Shown in pieces: positions 1 to 5,778 of a DNA stretch of 5,778 bases. Positions within the stretch are counted from its first letter, which is position 1. The number at the start of each line of letters is the position of its first letter. A program made the position numbers and the translations under genes. The stretch comes from Tardiphaga sp. (GTDB taxonomy: Bacteria; Pseudomonadota; Alphaproteobacteria; Rhizobiales; Xanthobacteraceae). The notes beneath the pieces are model-generated. The model searched no databases and had not been told where the DNA came from. It saw only the letters and a list, made by a program, of their open reading frames with translations. The stretch spans positions 1-5,778 of the forward strand of contig JAQGJF010000878.1 in NCBI GenBank assembly GCA_028290765.1, written 5' to 3'.

Positions 1-1
1 C

Positions 2-394
2 TTTGCACGCACCGGAAAGCTGACGGCGGCGATGTCCAAGGCGCCCAAGGGAACCCTGGTCGCCAGCAAAGCCAAGCTCCCGCTGCCGCTGCGGCGGTTT
101 CGGCCGCTGGGAGAGCTGATCCGGACCGGCAGCGAGCAGGCGCTGCATATCCAGTTCCCGCTGAACGGCTCCCGGATCGACGCCACGGGGGGCACCGAGG
201 CGGCCTATTCCGCGCTGCCGGTCAAGGTCGCCGGGGGCGTGCTGCCGATGACGGTGCTGGTGAATGGCGTATCGGCGGGGGAACTCGACGGCCGCCGCCA
301 GCGGCTGGTCGATCCGCCCGGGCCGGGCTTCGTCCGGCTGACGGTCATGGACGCCACGGGTGCCGCGGACACAGTTGTGGTCCGAATTCAATAG
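2..394 (+). CDS. pbpC: Penicillin-binding protein 1C, C-terminal fragment (5' end outside window)
   Basis: Last 130 residues of a bifunctional class A penicillin-binding protein of the 1C type, a periplasmic, membrane-anchored peptidoglycan transglycosylase/transpeptidase. The catalytic domains lie upstream of the window. What is visible is the C-terminal beta-rich domain typical of PBP1C (BiPBP_C family), from about residue 50 of the fragment: an I-x-F-P-x-x-G-S-x-I opening, then a VLVNG core, a PPGPGF turn and the closing strand VRLTVMDATGAADTVVVRI. The frame is open from base 2, so the ATG at 32 is internal and not a start. The gene ends at TAG 392-394, close to the next gene, so the two may share a transcript. 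The family assignment rests on this accessory domain alone; the absence of the catalytic motifs from the window is the main uncertainty. Confidence 0.85.
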   Translation, partial: FARTGKLTAAMSKAPKGTLVASKAKLPLPLRRFRPLGELIRTGSEQALHIQFPLNGSRIDATGGTEAAYSALPVKVAGGVLPMTVLVNGVSAGELDGRRQRLVDPPGPGFVRLTVMDATGAADTVVVRIQ

Positions 395-444
395 ATGTGA
401 GCCAAGCGGTTGTCCCTGCGGCGGTTTCAGCGTATGCGGAACCG

Positions 445-2187
445 ATGTCCGAGACCTATGCACCACCCCGATTTGGAGCGCCGCGAGAACCGAAGACCCG
501 GGTCAATCCAGGCAGCCGGCTGGTGCGCGTGCTGGATTTCGTCACCGCGAGCCACGCCCGGTCGATCGCCTTCCTGACCATCTGCGGACTGCTGTTTTTT
601 CTGCCCGGATTCTTCAACATTCCGCCGATCGATCGTGACGAGGCGCGCTTCGCCCAGGCCACCAAGCAGATGGTCGAAACAGGCGATTTCGTCGACATCC
701 GTTTTCAGGATGACGTCCGCTACAAGAAGCCGGTCGGCATTTACTGGATGCAGGCGGCTGTGGTTGAAACCGCCTCCGCGCTCGGGCTGCAACGTGCCCA
801 GGTTCGGGTCTGGCTCTATCGGGTGCCGTCCCTGATCGGGGCGGTCGGCGCGGTGCTGCTGACCTACTGGACGGCGCTGGCCTTCGTGACGCGGCGCGGG
901 GCTATCCTGGCCGGAGTGATCCTGTGCAGTTCGGTGCTGCTCGGCGTCGAGGCGCGGCTGGCGAAAACCGACGCCATGCTGTTGCTTACCGTGACGGCCG
1001 CGATGGGCGCGCTGGCGCGGGTCTATCTGTCCTGGCAGCGCGGCGAGGATCCGGCGCATCCGCCCTGGAGCTGGCCGGCGATTTTCTGGACCGCGCTGGC
1101 CGGCGGCATTCTGCTGAAGGGTCCGCTGATCCTGATGTTCGTGGTGCTAACGGTCGCTGCGCTGGCGATATCGGATCGTTCCGCGAGCTGGCTGTGGCGG
1201 CTGCGGCCGGTGTGGGGTCTGATGTGGCTCCTGGTTCTGGTGCTGCCGTGGTTTATCGCGATCTTCTGGCGCGCCGGCGAGGCGTTTTTCTCGGATTCGC
1301 TTGGCGGCGACATGCTGAGCAAGCTCGCCGCCCAGGAATCCCACGGCGCGCCGCCGGGCAGCTATCTGCTGCTGTTCTGGGTCACATTCTGGCCGGGCGC
1401 GGCGCTGGCGGGGATGGCGACGCCCGCGGTCTGGCGGGCGCGGCGCGAGCCGGGCGCGCAATTCCTGCTGGCATGGCTCGTTCCGTCGTGGATCGTATTC
1501 GAAGTGGTATTGACCAAGCTGCCGCATTACGTACTGCCGCTGTATCCGGCAATCGCCATCCTGACGGTCGGTGCGCTGGAGCGCCGCGTGCTGTCGCGGT
1601 CGTGGCTGATGCGCGGCGCGGCGTGGTGGTTCGTCATTCCTGCGATCATGTCGGTGATCGCCGTCATCGGGGCGATCACGCTGACGCGCCAGCCGGTGTT
1701 CCTGGCGTGGCCGTTCGTGGCGCTGTCTTTGATCTTCGGGCTGTTCGCGTGGTGGATGTATGAAGACGCGCGTGCCGAACGTTCGCTGCTCAATGCGGCC
1801 GTGGCGTCGCTGTTCCTCAGCGTGGCGGTGTACGGCATCGTGCTGCCAGCGCTGACGCCGCTGTTTCCCAGCGCGGAAATCGCCCGCGCCTTGCGCAATG
1901 TCGTCTGCGTCGGCCCCAAAGCCGCCGCCGCGGGCTTTCACGAACCGAGTCTGGTTTTCATGACCGGCACTTCGACACTGCTGACCGACGGCTCCGGCGC
2001 CGCCGACTTCCTGGGGCAGGGAACCTGCCGCTTCGCGCTGGTCGAGGCGCGTTCGGAACGCGGTTTCGCCCAGCGCGCCGAGGCCATCGGCTTGCGCTAC
2101 AACGTGGCCACGCGGATCGACGGCTATAACTTCTCGCAGGGCAAGGCGATTTCGATCGCGATATTCCGATCCGAAGGGACGGAGTAG
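445..2187 (+). CDS. GT39/ArnT-family membrane glycosyltransferase (polyprenyl-phosphate sugar donor)
   Basis: Integral inner-membrane glycosyltransferase of the GT39/ArnT (PMT_2) type, 580 residues from ATG 445. The family takes a sugar from a polyprenyl-phosphate carrier and adds it to a lipid or protein on the periplasmic side. Seen in the sequence: a charged N-terminal tail, first membrane helix near residues 41-59, then the acidic DRDEARF motif at 63-69 in the first periplasmic loop, YKKPVG at 93-98, AKTDA at 173-177 with the second conserved Asp, LLKGPL at 223-228, and KLPHYVLPLYP at 358-368, all hallmarks of ArnT-like enzymes. About 12 hydrophobic segments precede a roughly 95-residue soluble C-terminal domain, and the length fits ArnT. 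A GTG at 397 would add 16 residues and sit 2 bases after the upstream stop. I prefer ATG 445, which has a weak GCGGA at 436-440; neither has a strong ribosome binding site. Substrate is unknown; lipid A or another envelope lipid is inferred from the neighbours. Confidence 0.9.
   Translation: MSETYAPPRFGAPREPKTRVNPGSRLVRVLDFVTASHARSIAFLTICGLLFFLPGFFNIPPIDRDEARFAQATKQMVETGDFVDIRFQDDVRYKKPVGIYWMQAAVVETASALGLQRAQVRVWLYRVPSLIGAVGAVLLTYWTALAFVTRRGAILAGVILCSSVLLGVEARLAKTDAMLLLTVTAAMGALARVYLSWQRGEDPAHPPWSWPAIFWTALAGGILLKGPLILMFVVLTVAALAISDRSASWLWRLRPVWGLMWLLVLVLPWFIAIFWRAGEAFFSDSLGGDMLSKLAAQESHGAPPGSYLLLFWVTFWPGAALAGMATPAVWRARREPGAQFLLAWLVPSWIVFEVVLTKLPHYVLPLYPAIAILTVGALERRVLSRSWLMRGAAWWFVIPAIMSVIAVIGAITLTRQPVFLAWPFVALSLIFGLFAWWMYEDARAERSLLNAAVASLFLSVAVYGIVLPALTPLFPSAEIARALRNVVCVGPKAAAAGFHEPSLVFMTGTSTLLTDGSGAADFLGQGTCRFALVEARSERGFAQRAEAIGLRYNVATRIDGYNFSQGKAISIAIFRSEGTE
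2174..2184 (+). promoter_or_regulatory. Ribosome binding site for the PAP2 phosphatase gene
   Basis: AAGGG at 2174-2178 lies nine bases before the ATG at 2188, and a second GGAG at 2181-2184 lies three bases before it. The site sits inside the last codons of the upstream glycosyltransferase. This supports ATG 2188 as the start and points to coupled translation of the two genes, since the ATG directly follows the TAG stop. Confidence 0.6.
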
Positions 2188-3033
2188 ATGTCGGCTGGGA
2201 CAGATATCGCCGAGCCGTCGAACTACGTCGTCCGGTTGATGGTGTTCGTGCGGCTCTCGTTGGCGCAACTGGTGCGCGCGCCGTCGCATTCGCGCCGCGC
2301 CGAAGCGGCGCGGCATCTGGCGCGCCGGACCTTGTGGCTGGCCGGGGTCGGCGCGGTCGCGATCGTCGCGCTGATGGTGGTGCTGGACGTCCCGGAGATC
2401 GGCCTGATGCCGCCACGCGGCACCGCCGCGCTTTGGCCGGTTCGCATCCTGACCGACTTCGGCAAATCGACCTATCTGCTGTGGCTGCTGGCGGCCATAT
2501 TATTGATTGCCGCGCTGATCGCGCCGCGATTGCGGGGAACCTCGCGATCCCTGCTGGTCAGTTTTGGAACCCGGATCCAGTTCGTGTTTTTTGCCGTGCT
2601 GGTGCCGGTGCTCGCCGGCGAGGTGATCAAGTTCATCGTCGGGCGCGGACGGCCGTTCGTCGGCGGCGAGGCCAACGCCTTCAACTTCGCGCATTTCGCC
2701 GGCACCGAAGCTTACGCCAGCTTTCCATCGGGGCACGCCGTCGCAGCGACTGCACTGGCCTTTGCCGTTTCCGTGCTGTGGCCGCGGTTGCGGGTCATCA
2801 TGATCGTCTATGCCTTCTTGATTATCGTCAGCCGTCTCGTGCTTCTGGCCCATCATCCCAGCGATGTGGTTGCGGGCGCACTGGTCGGCGTGGTCGGCGC
2901 CATGATCGTGCGCTACTGGTTCGCCGCGCGTCATTTGGCGTTCACCATTCATCGCAATGGCGCCATTGCCGGGCTCGCCGGTCCCTCCGCGACCCACCTC
3001 AAAAGGGTTGCCCGCGAGGCGTTCGCCCCATAA
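2188..3033 (+). CDS. PAP2-family membrane lipid phosphatase
   Basis: Integral membrane phosphatase of 281 residues in the PAP2 (type 2 phosphatidic acid phosphatase) superfamily. The full three-part active-site signature is present: K148-x6-R155-P156 (KFIVGRGRP), P180-S-G-H183 (SFPSGH) and S215-R216-x5-H222-x3-D226 (SRLVLLAHHPSD). H222 would be the nucleophile that forms the phospho-enzyme, and H183 would assist. Six hydrophobic segments can be drawn, near 50-66, 95-112, 128-145, 184-199, 203-220 and 228-243, placing the motifs in loops on one face of the membrane, as the family requires. The C-terminal tail of about 35 residues is basic. ATG 2188 follows the upstream stop with no gap and has a good ribosome binding site. 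Family members include lipid A phosphatases (LpxE/LpxF), undecaprenyl-diphosphate phosphatases and phosphatidylglycerophosphate phosphatases; sequence alone does not separate these. The neighbours favour a lipid A phosphatase or carrier recycling, which is inference. Confidence 0.92.
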   Translation: MSAGTDIAEPSNYVVRLMVFVRLSLAQLVRAPSHSRRAEAARHLARRTLWLAGVGAVAIVALMVVLDVPEIGLMPPRGTAALWPVRILTDFGKSTYLLWLLAAILLIAALIAPRLRGTSRSLLVSFGTRIQFVFFAVLVPVLAGEVIKFIVGRGRPFVGGEANAFNFAHFAGTEAYASFPSGHAVAATALAFAVSVLWPRLRVIMIVYAFLIIVSRLVLLAHHPSDVVAGALVGVVGAMIVRYWFAARHLAFTIHRNGAIAGLAGPSATHLKRVAREAFAP

Positions 3034-3118
3034 TAAGCGGCGTGCCCGAGACCGGCTTTCGGGCCGCAAAATACCTCCAGTCGCGAGCGTTGATTTGTCG
3101 TCTTCCGATCCCGCAGCC

Positions 3119-3847
3119 GTGAATGTTTCGATCGTTGTGCCGGTGCGCAACGAGGCTGAGAACGTCGTGCCGCTGGTCGCCGAGATCACGGCCGCGCTCG
3201 ACGGGCGCTGGGCTTACGAGATCGTCTACGTCAATGACGGTTCGACCGACGCCACGCCGGCGCGGCTGGCGGCGCTGATGAAGCAGTGTGGAAACCTGCG
3301 TCAGATCCGTCACGCCGCGTCATCCGGGCAGTCGGCCGCGGTGCGCAGCGGCGTGCGCGCGGCGCGTGGCGCCATCGTCGCCACGCTGGACGGCGACGGA
3401 CAAAATGATCCGACGTTCCTGCCGGATCTGATTTCGGTGATCGAGAACGGCGGCGGCCGGATCGGCCTTGCCGCCGGCCAGCGGGTCGGCCGCAAGGATA
3501 CCGGTTTCAAGAAGATGCAGTCGCGCATCGCCAACGGGGTGCGCAACGGGATTTTGCGCGACGGCACCCGCGACACCGGCTGCGGCCTGAAGGCGTTCCG
3601 GCGCGACGTGTTCCTGTCGCTGCCCTATTTCGACGGATTGCACCGCTTCCTGCCGGCGCTGGTGCGGCGTGAAGGTTTCGAGATCGCCTATGTCGACGTC
3701 ATCGACCGGCCGCGGCGGTCGGGCGTGTCAAATTACGGCTTCTTTGACCGGCTATGGATCGGGATCATGGATCTGGTGGGTGTGTGGTGGCTGATCCGCC
3801 GCAAGCGATCGACGCCGGTGGTAACCGAGGTTAAGTCCGATGACTGA
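3119..3847 (+). CDS. Family 2 glycosyltransferase, DPM1/ArnC type (polyprenyl-phosphate sugar synthase)
   Basis: GT-A fold glycosyltransferase, 242 residues from GTG 3119. Relatives such as dolichol-phosphate mannose synthase and ArnC transfer a sugar from a nucleotide donor to polyprenyl phosphate on the cytoplasmic face. Seen: the nucleotide-binding start VSIVVPVRNEAENV at residues 3-16, VNDGSTD at 38-44, the metal-binding DGDGQNDP at 91-98, DTGCGLKAFRRDV at 152-164, LHRFLPAL at 174-181, and the late SNYG at 204-207 typical of this subgroup. There are no long C-terminal transmembrane helices as in ArnC or GtrB. Only a Trp-rich segment near 213-226 could touch the membrane, so it resembles the short DPM1 form. 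The start is uncertain: the frame is open back to ATG 2957, which would overlap the phosphatase by 77 bases; TTG 3008 and TTG 3095 also exist, and none has a convincing ribosome binding site. GTG 3119 puts the first domain strand right at the N-terminus. The sugar is unknown. Confidence 0.9.
   Translation: MNVSIVVPVRNEAENVVPLVAEITAALDGRWAYEIVYVNDGSTDATPARLAALMKQCGNLRQIRHAASSGQSAAVRSGVRAARGAIVATLDGDGQNDPTFLPDLISVIENGGGRIGLAAGQRVGRKDTGFKKMQSRIANGVRNGILRDGTRDTGCGLKAFRRDVFLSLPYFDGLHRFLPALVRREGFEIAYVDVIDRPRRSGVSNYGFFDRLWIGIMDLVGVWWLIRRKRSTPVVTEVKSDD
3827..3830 (+). promoter_or_regulatory. Ribosome binding site for the LAB_N protein gene
   Basis: GAGG at 3827-3830, nine bases before the ATG at 3840, inside the last codons of the family 2 glycosyltransferase. 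It supports ATG 3840 as the start and fits translational coupling through the 8-base overlap of the two genes. Confidence 0.55.
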
Positions 3848-4169
3848 TCTGCTCAATTCGCTCGCTGTCTATCTGCACGACGTCTTCGTCATCAAGTTCG
3901 ATGGCTGGGTGATCCTGGGATTTATCGCGCAGGGCTTTTTCACCATGCGCTTCGTGGTGCAATGGATCGCCTCCGAGCGCGCGCGCAAGAGCGTGGTCCC
4001 AGTGGCGTTCTGGTTCTTCTCGATCGGCGGCGGCGCGCTGCTGCTGGTCTACGCGCTGTACCGGCGCGATCCGGTGTTCATCGCCGGCCAGGCGCTCGGC
4101 CTCGTGGTCTACATTCGCAATGTGTATTTCATCATCATCAACGGACGGCAGGTATCGGCCGACGCGTGA
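3840..4169 (+). CDS. Small LAB_N-domain membrane protein (lipid A biosynthesis N-terminal family)
   Basis: A 109-residue protein made up almost entirely of one LAB_N domain (the family named after the N-terminal part of some lipid A disaccharide synthases). Conserved features seen: GFIAQGFFTMRFVVQWIASER at about 27-47, with the R-F-x-x-Q-W-x-x-S-E core at 37-46; the P54-x-x-FWFFSIGGG stretch at 54-65; YALYRRDPVF at 71-80; and the GQALGLVVYIRN ending at 83-94. Three membrane helices fit near 22-42, 53-72 and 78-99. I recall the family being grouped with the PQ-loop/SWEET-like small transporters, which would suit a dimeric carrier or flippase, but no function follows directly from the sequence. 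It contains none of the catalytic LpxB glycosyltransferase domain, so it should not be named lpxB. It overlaps the family 2 glycosyltransferase by 8 bases, which argues for a shared step: making or moving a polyprenyl-linked sugar (inference). Confidence 0.88.
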   Translation: MTDLLNSLAVYLHDVFVIKFDGWVILGFIAQGFFTMRFVVQWIASERARKSVVPVAFWFFSIGGGALLLVYALYRRDPVFIAGQALGLVVYIRNVYFIIINGRQVSADA

Positions 4170-4170
4170 C

Positions 4171-4183
4171 GGTTGGATCAACC
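4171..4183 (+). other. Short inverted repeat in the gap between convergent genes
   Basis: GGTTG at 4171-4175 and CAACC at 4179-4183 form a perfect five-base stem around a three-base GAT loop. It fills nearly the whole 13-base gap between the LAB_N gene stop and the stop of the convergent transporter gene, and its last base is shared with the latter. There is no T-run on either side, so it is not a standard intrinsic terminator. A stem this short may be chance. Confidence 0.25.
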
Positions 4184-5778
4184 TACCGCGCCGAGGAATC
4201 CGCGATCGTGCCCGAGAGCGTGATCGGATCGGCGGCGGTTTGCGCGGCGGGAAGCTCGCCCGCGGCGTCGAGAACCGGGTAGGCCACCGAACAGATGTGC
4301 GAGTGAATTCGCCGCAGGTCGCGCAGCACGTCGAGATGCAGCGACGTGGTCTCGATAGTTTCCGGCCGGCCCTCGCGCAGCCGGTCCAGGTGCCGTTCGG
4401 TCGCGGCGAGTTCGGCGCTTCGCAACAGCGCCTTGTCGGCGAGCAGCTTGCGGGCCTCGCCGACGTCGCCGGACATGAAGACGCCGAAGGCGATCCGCAA
4501 CGAGTCCATCGTCCGCTTGTGGAAAGCCGATAGTTCCTCGGCCCCCTCGGGCGAAAACTGGAACCGGCGCTTGATTTTCTTCGCGGCCAGTTCGCTCAAA
4601 TTCTTGTCGATGATATCGCCGATGTGCTCCAGATTGATGGCGAAGGAAATGATTTCCATCGCGCGGTGCCCCTCGCGCTCGTCGAGGCTGCCGCGGGTCA
4701 GTTTGGTCAGATAGAGCTTGATGGCCTCGTCGAGCCCGTCGACGCCGTTGTCCATGCGCGACACCTGATCGACCAACGACCGGTCATTGGTCATCATTGC
4801 CGCCATTACCTTACGCAGCATGACTTCGACGATGTCGCCCATGTGCAGCGTTTCCCGCGCGGCGTCGGCCAGCGCCAGCGACGGGGTTTCGAGCGCGCTC
4901 TCGTCGAGATAGCGCGGACGCGCCGGATCGGTTTCCGCCTGGCGGGGCGGAAGCCATTTTTCCAGCGCCCGCGCCATGGGGTCGAGCAGGCCGATGAAGA
5001 TGATCGCGGTGGCGACATTGAAGGCAATGTGAAATTCCGCCGTGAGCTTTGCCAGGTCGGGTTGCCACGCCTGCAACGACTCGGCGATCGGACGCAGGAA
5101 CGGGGCGACCAGCAGCACGCCGACAACGCGGTTGAACAAATTGCCCAGGGGCAGCCGATAGCTCGCCGGATTGTCGCGGCGCGCACCTTCGAACACCGGA
5201 TTGATGGCGCTGCCGAGATTGGCGCCGAGAACCAAAGCGAGTGCCGCATAGGGTGTAATGAAATGCGCGTAGGCCAGCGACATGATGAGAAGAATGGTGG
5301 CGACGCTGGAATGCACCGCCCAGGTCACCGCCGCGCCGATCACGATGCAAAGCACCGGATCGCCGGTGATCGCGTTCATGATGACGCGCACGCCTGGTGC
5401 GTTCTCGGCGGGCGCCAGCGTATCCAGCAGGATATGCAGCGCCAGCAGCATCAGGCCGAGCCCGATCGAAACCCGGCCGAGGTCCTTGATCCGCGAGCGG
5501 GCGCCGCCGCGGAAGGCGACAAGGCCGAGGATGAACAGGACAGGTGCCGCGGCGGCGATATTGAACGACAGCACCTGCACGATCAGCGTGGTTCCGACAT
5601 TGGCGCCGAGCATGATCGCCAGCGCCGGGACCAGGCTGACCAGGCCTTCGGCGGTGAATGAACTGGTGATCAAGGCGGTGGCGGTGCTGCTTTGGAGTAG
5701 CGCCATGAGGCCGATGCCGGCCGCGAACGCCGCGAAGCGGTTTTTCAGCGCGCCGGCCAGCAGCAGGCGGAGGTCGGG
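4183..5778 (-). CDS. Na+/phosphate cotransporter family protein with C-terminal PhoU domain (5' end outside window)
   Basis: The C-terminal 531 residues of an inner-membrane Na/Pi cotransporter-like protein (NptA/YjbB-like, SLC34-related). The frame stays open to the window edge, so the ATG whose first base is 5706 is internal: it lies just before the QSSTAT motif, and 24 further in-frame codons precede it. Numbering from the window edge: first inverted repeat with LLQSSTATALITSSF at 27-41 and GANVGTT at 58-64; second repeat with VHSSVAT at 155-161 and GANLGSA at 185-191; FHIAFNVATA near 249-258 before the last helix; a charged linker near 275-300; then a helical PhoU-like domain at about 305-505 with the NLEHIGDIIDKNL stretch at 382-394. 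The family imports or exports phosphate with sodium, and the PhoU domain is thought to regulate this. The gene converges on the plus-strand cluster and its promoter is outside the window, so a functional link to the glycosyl cluster is not indicated. Confidence 0.93.
   Translation of the reverse strand, partial: PDLRLLLAGALKNRFAAFAAGIGLMALLQSSTATALITSSFTAEGLVSLVPALAIMLGANVGTTLIVQVLSFNIAAAAPVLFILGLVAFRGGARSRIKDLGRVSIGLGLMLLALHILLDTLAPAENAPGVRVIMNAITGDPVLCIVIGAAVTWAVHSSVATILLIMSLAYAHFITPYAALALVLGANLGSAINPVFEGARRDNPASYRLPLGNLFNRVVGVLLVAPFLRPIAESLQAWQPDLAKLTAEFHIAFNVATAIIFIGLLDPMARALEKWLPPRQAETDPARPRYLDESALETPSLALADAARETLHMGDIVEVMLRKVMAAMMTNDRSLVDQVSRMDNGVDGLDEAIKLYLTKLTRGSLDEREGHRAMEIISFAINLEHIGDIIDKNLSELAAKKIKRRFQFSPEGAEELSAFHKRTMDSLRIAFGVFMSGDVGEARKLLADKALLRSAELAATERHLDRLREGRPETIETTSLHLDVLRDLRRIHSHICSVAYPVLDAAGELPAAQTAADPITLSGTIADSSAR

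Noticed and set aside
375..396. Possible promoter in the slightly AT-richer stretch at the end of pbpC (TTGTGG and ATAGAT)
   Set aside because: The two boxes are only about 10 bases apart, too close for a sigma-70 promoter, and neither matches well.
360..638. 92-residue frame across the pbpC/GT39 junction, as a possible small gene
   Set aside because: It lies mostly within the GT39 reading region and its translation has no recognisable features; nothing supports it beyond being open.
924..1763. 279-residue plus-strand open frame inside the GT39 gene
   Set aside because: It is a different frame of the same DNA with Arg/Ala/Gly-rich low-complexity translation; the GT39 frame explains the region.
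1147..2316. 389-residue minus-strand open frame opposite the GT39 gene
   Set aside because: The translation is rich in Arg, Gln, His and Pro with no domain or hydrophobic pattern, as expected from the reverse of a GC-rich coding frame. The plus-strand gene in the same place has clear family motifs.
2334..3122. 262-residue plus-strand open frame inside the PAP2 gene
   Set aside because: Arg/Ala-rich shadow of the phosphatase frame, with no motifs and no ribosome binding site.
3840..4169. Naming the small membrane protein lpxB or lipid A disaccharide synthase
   Set aside because: Only the LAB_N membrane domain is present; the GT-B catalytic domain of LpxB is missing, and the protein ends naturally at 109 residues rather than by truncation.
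4624..5661. 345-residue plus-strand open frame opposite the Na/Pi transporter
   Set aside because: Its sequence is rich in Arg, Gln, His, Asp and Gly without recognisable motifs and lies antisense to a well-supported transporter/PhoU gene.

Overview
The window is GC-rich, densely packed bacterial DNA. Its gene content and protein style suggest an alphaproteobacterium of the order Hyphomicrobiales, probably near Bradyrhizobium, Nitrobacter or Rhodopseudomonas. That placement is inferred, because the window holds no rRNA or other taxonomic marker. I see no tRNA, rRNA, CRISPR array, insertion sequence or clear sign of recent transfer, and no gene-free stretch longer than about 90 bases.

Layout: positions 2-394 (+) are the last 130 residues of a penicillin-binding protein 1C. 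Four more plus-strand genes follow in the same direction, tightly packed: a GT39/ArnT-family membrane glycosyltransferase (445-2187), a six-helix PAP2-family lipid phosphatase (2188-3033, ATG directly after the previous stop), a family 2 glycosyltransferase of the DPM1/ArnC type (3119-3847), and a small three-helix protein of the LAB_N family (3840-4169, overlapping the previous gene by 8 bases). After a gap of only 13 bases comes a convergent minus-strand gene. This is a Na+/phosphate cotransporter-like protein with a C-terminal PhoU domain (4183 to beyond 5778), whose N-terminus lies outside the window.

Reading of the plus-strand block: the family 2 enzyme would load a sugar onto polyprenyl phosphate at the cytoplasmic face. 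The LAB_N protein may assist that step or the flipping of the lipid-linked sugar. The GT39 enzyme would transfer the sugar to an envelope acceptor in the periplasm. The PAP2 enzyme would remove a phosphate from the acceptor lipid or recycle the carrier. Lipid A is the most likely acceptor: many relatives replace lipid A phosphates with neutral or acidic sugars, and LAB_N is named from lipid A biosynthesis proteins. The sugar and acceptor cannot be read from sequence. The families are known; the unassigned part is the specific pathway built from this four-gene set.
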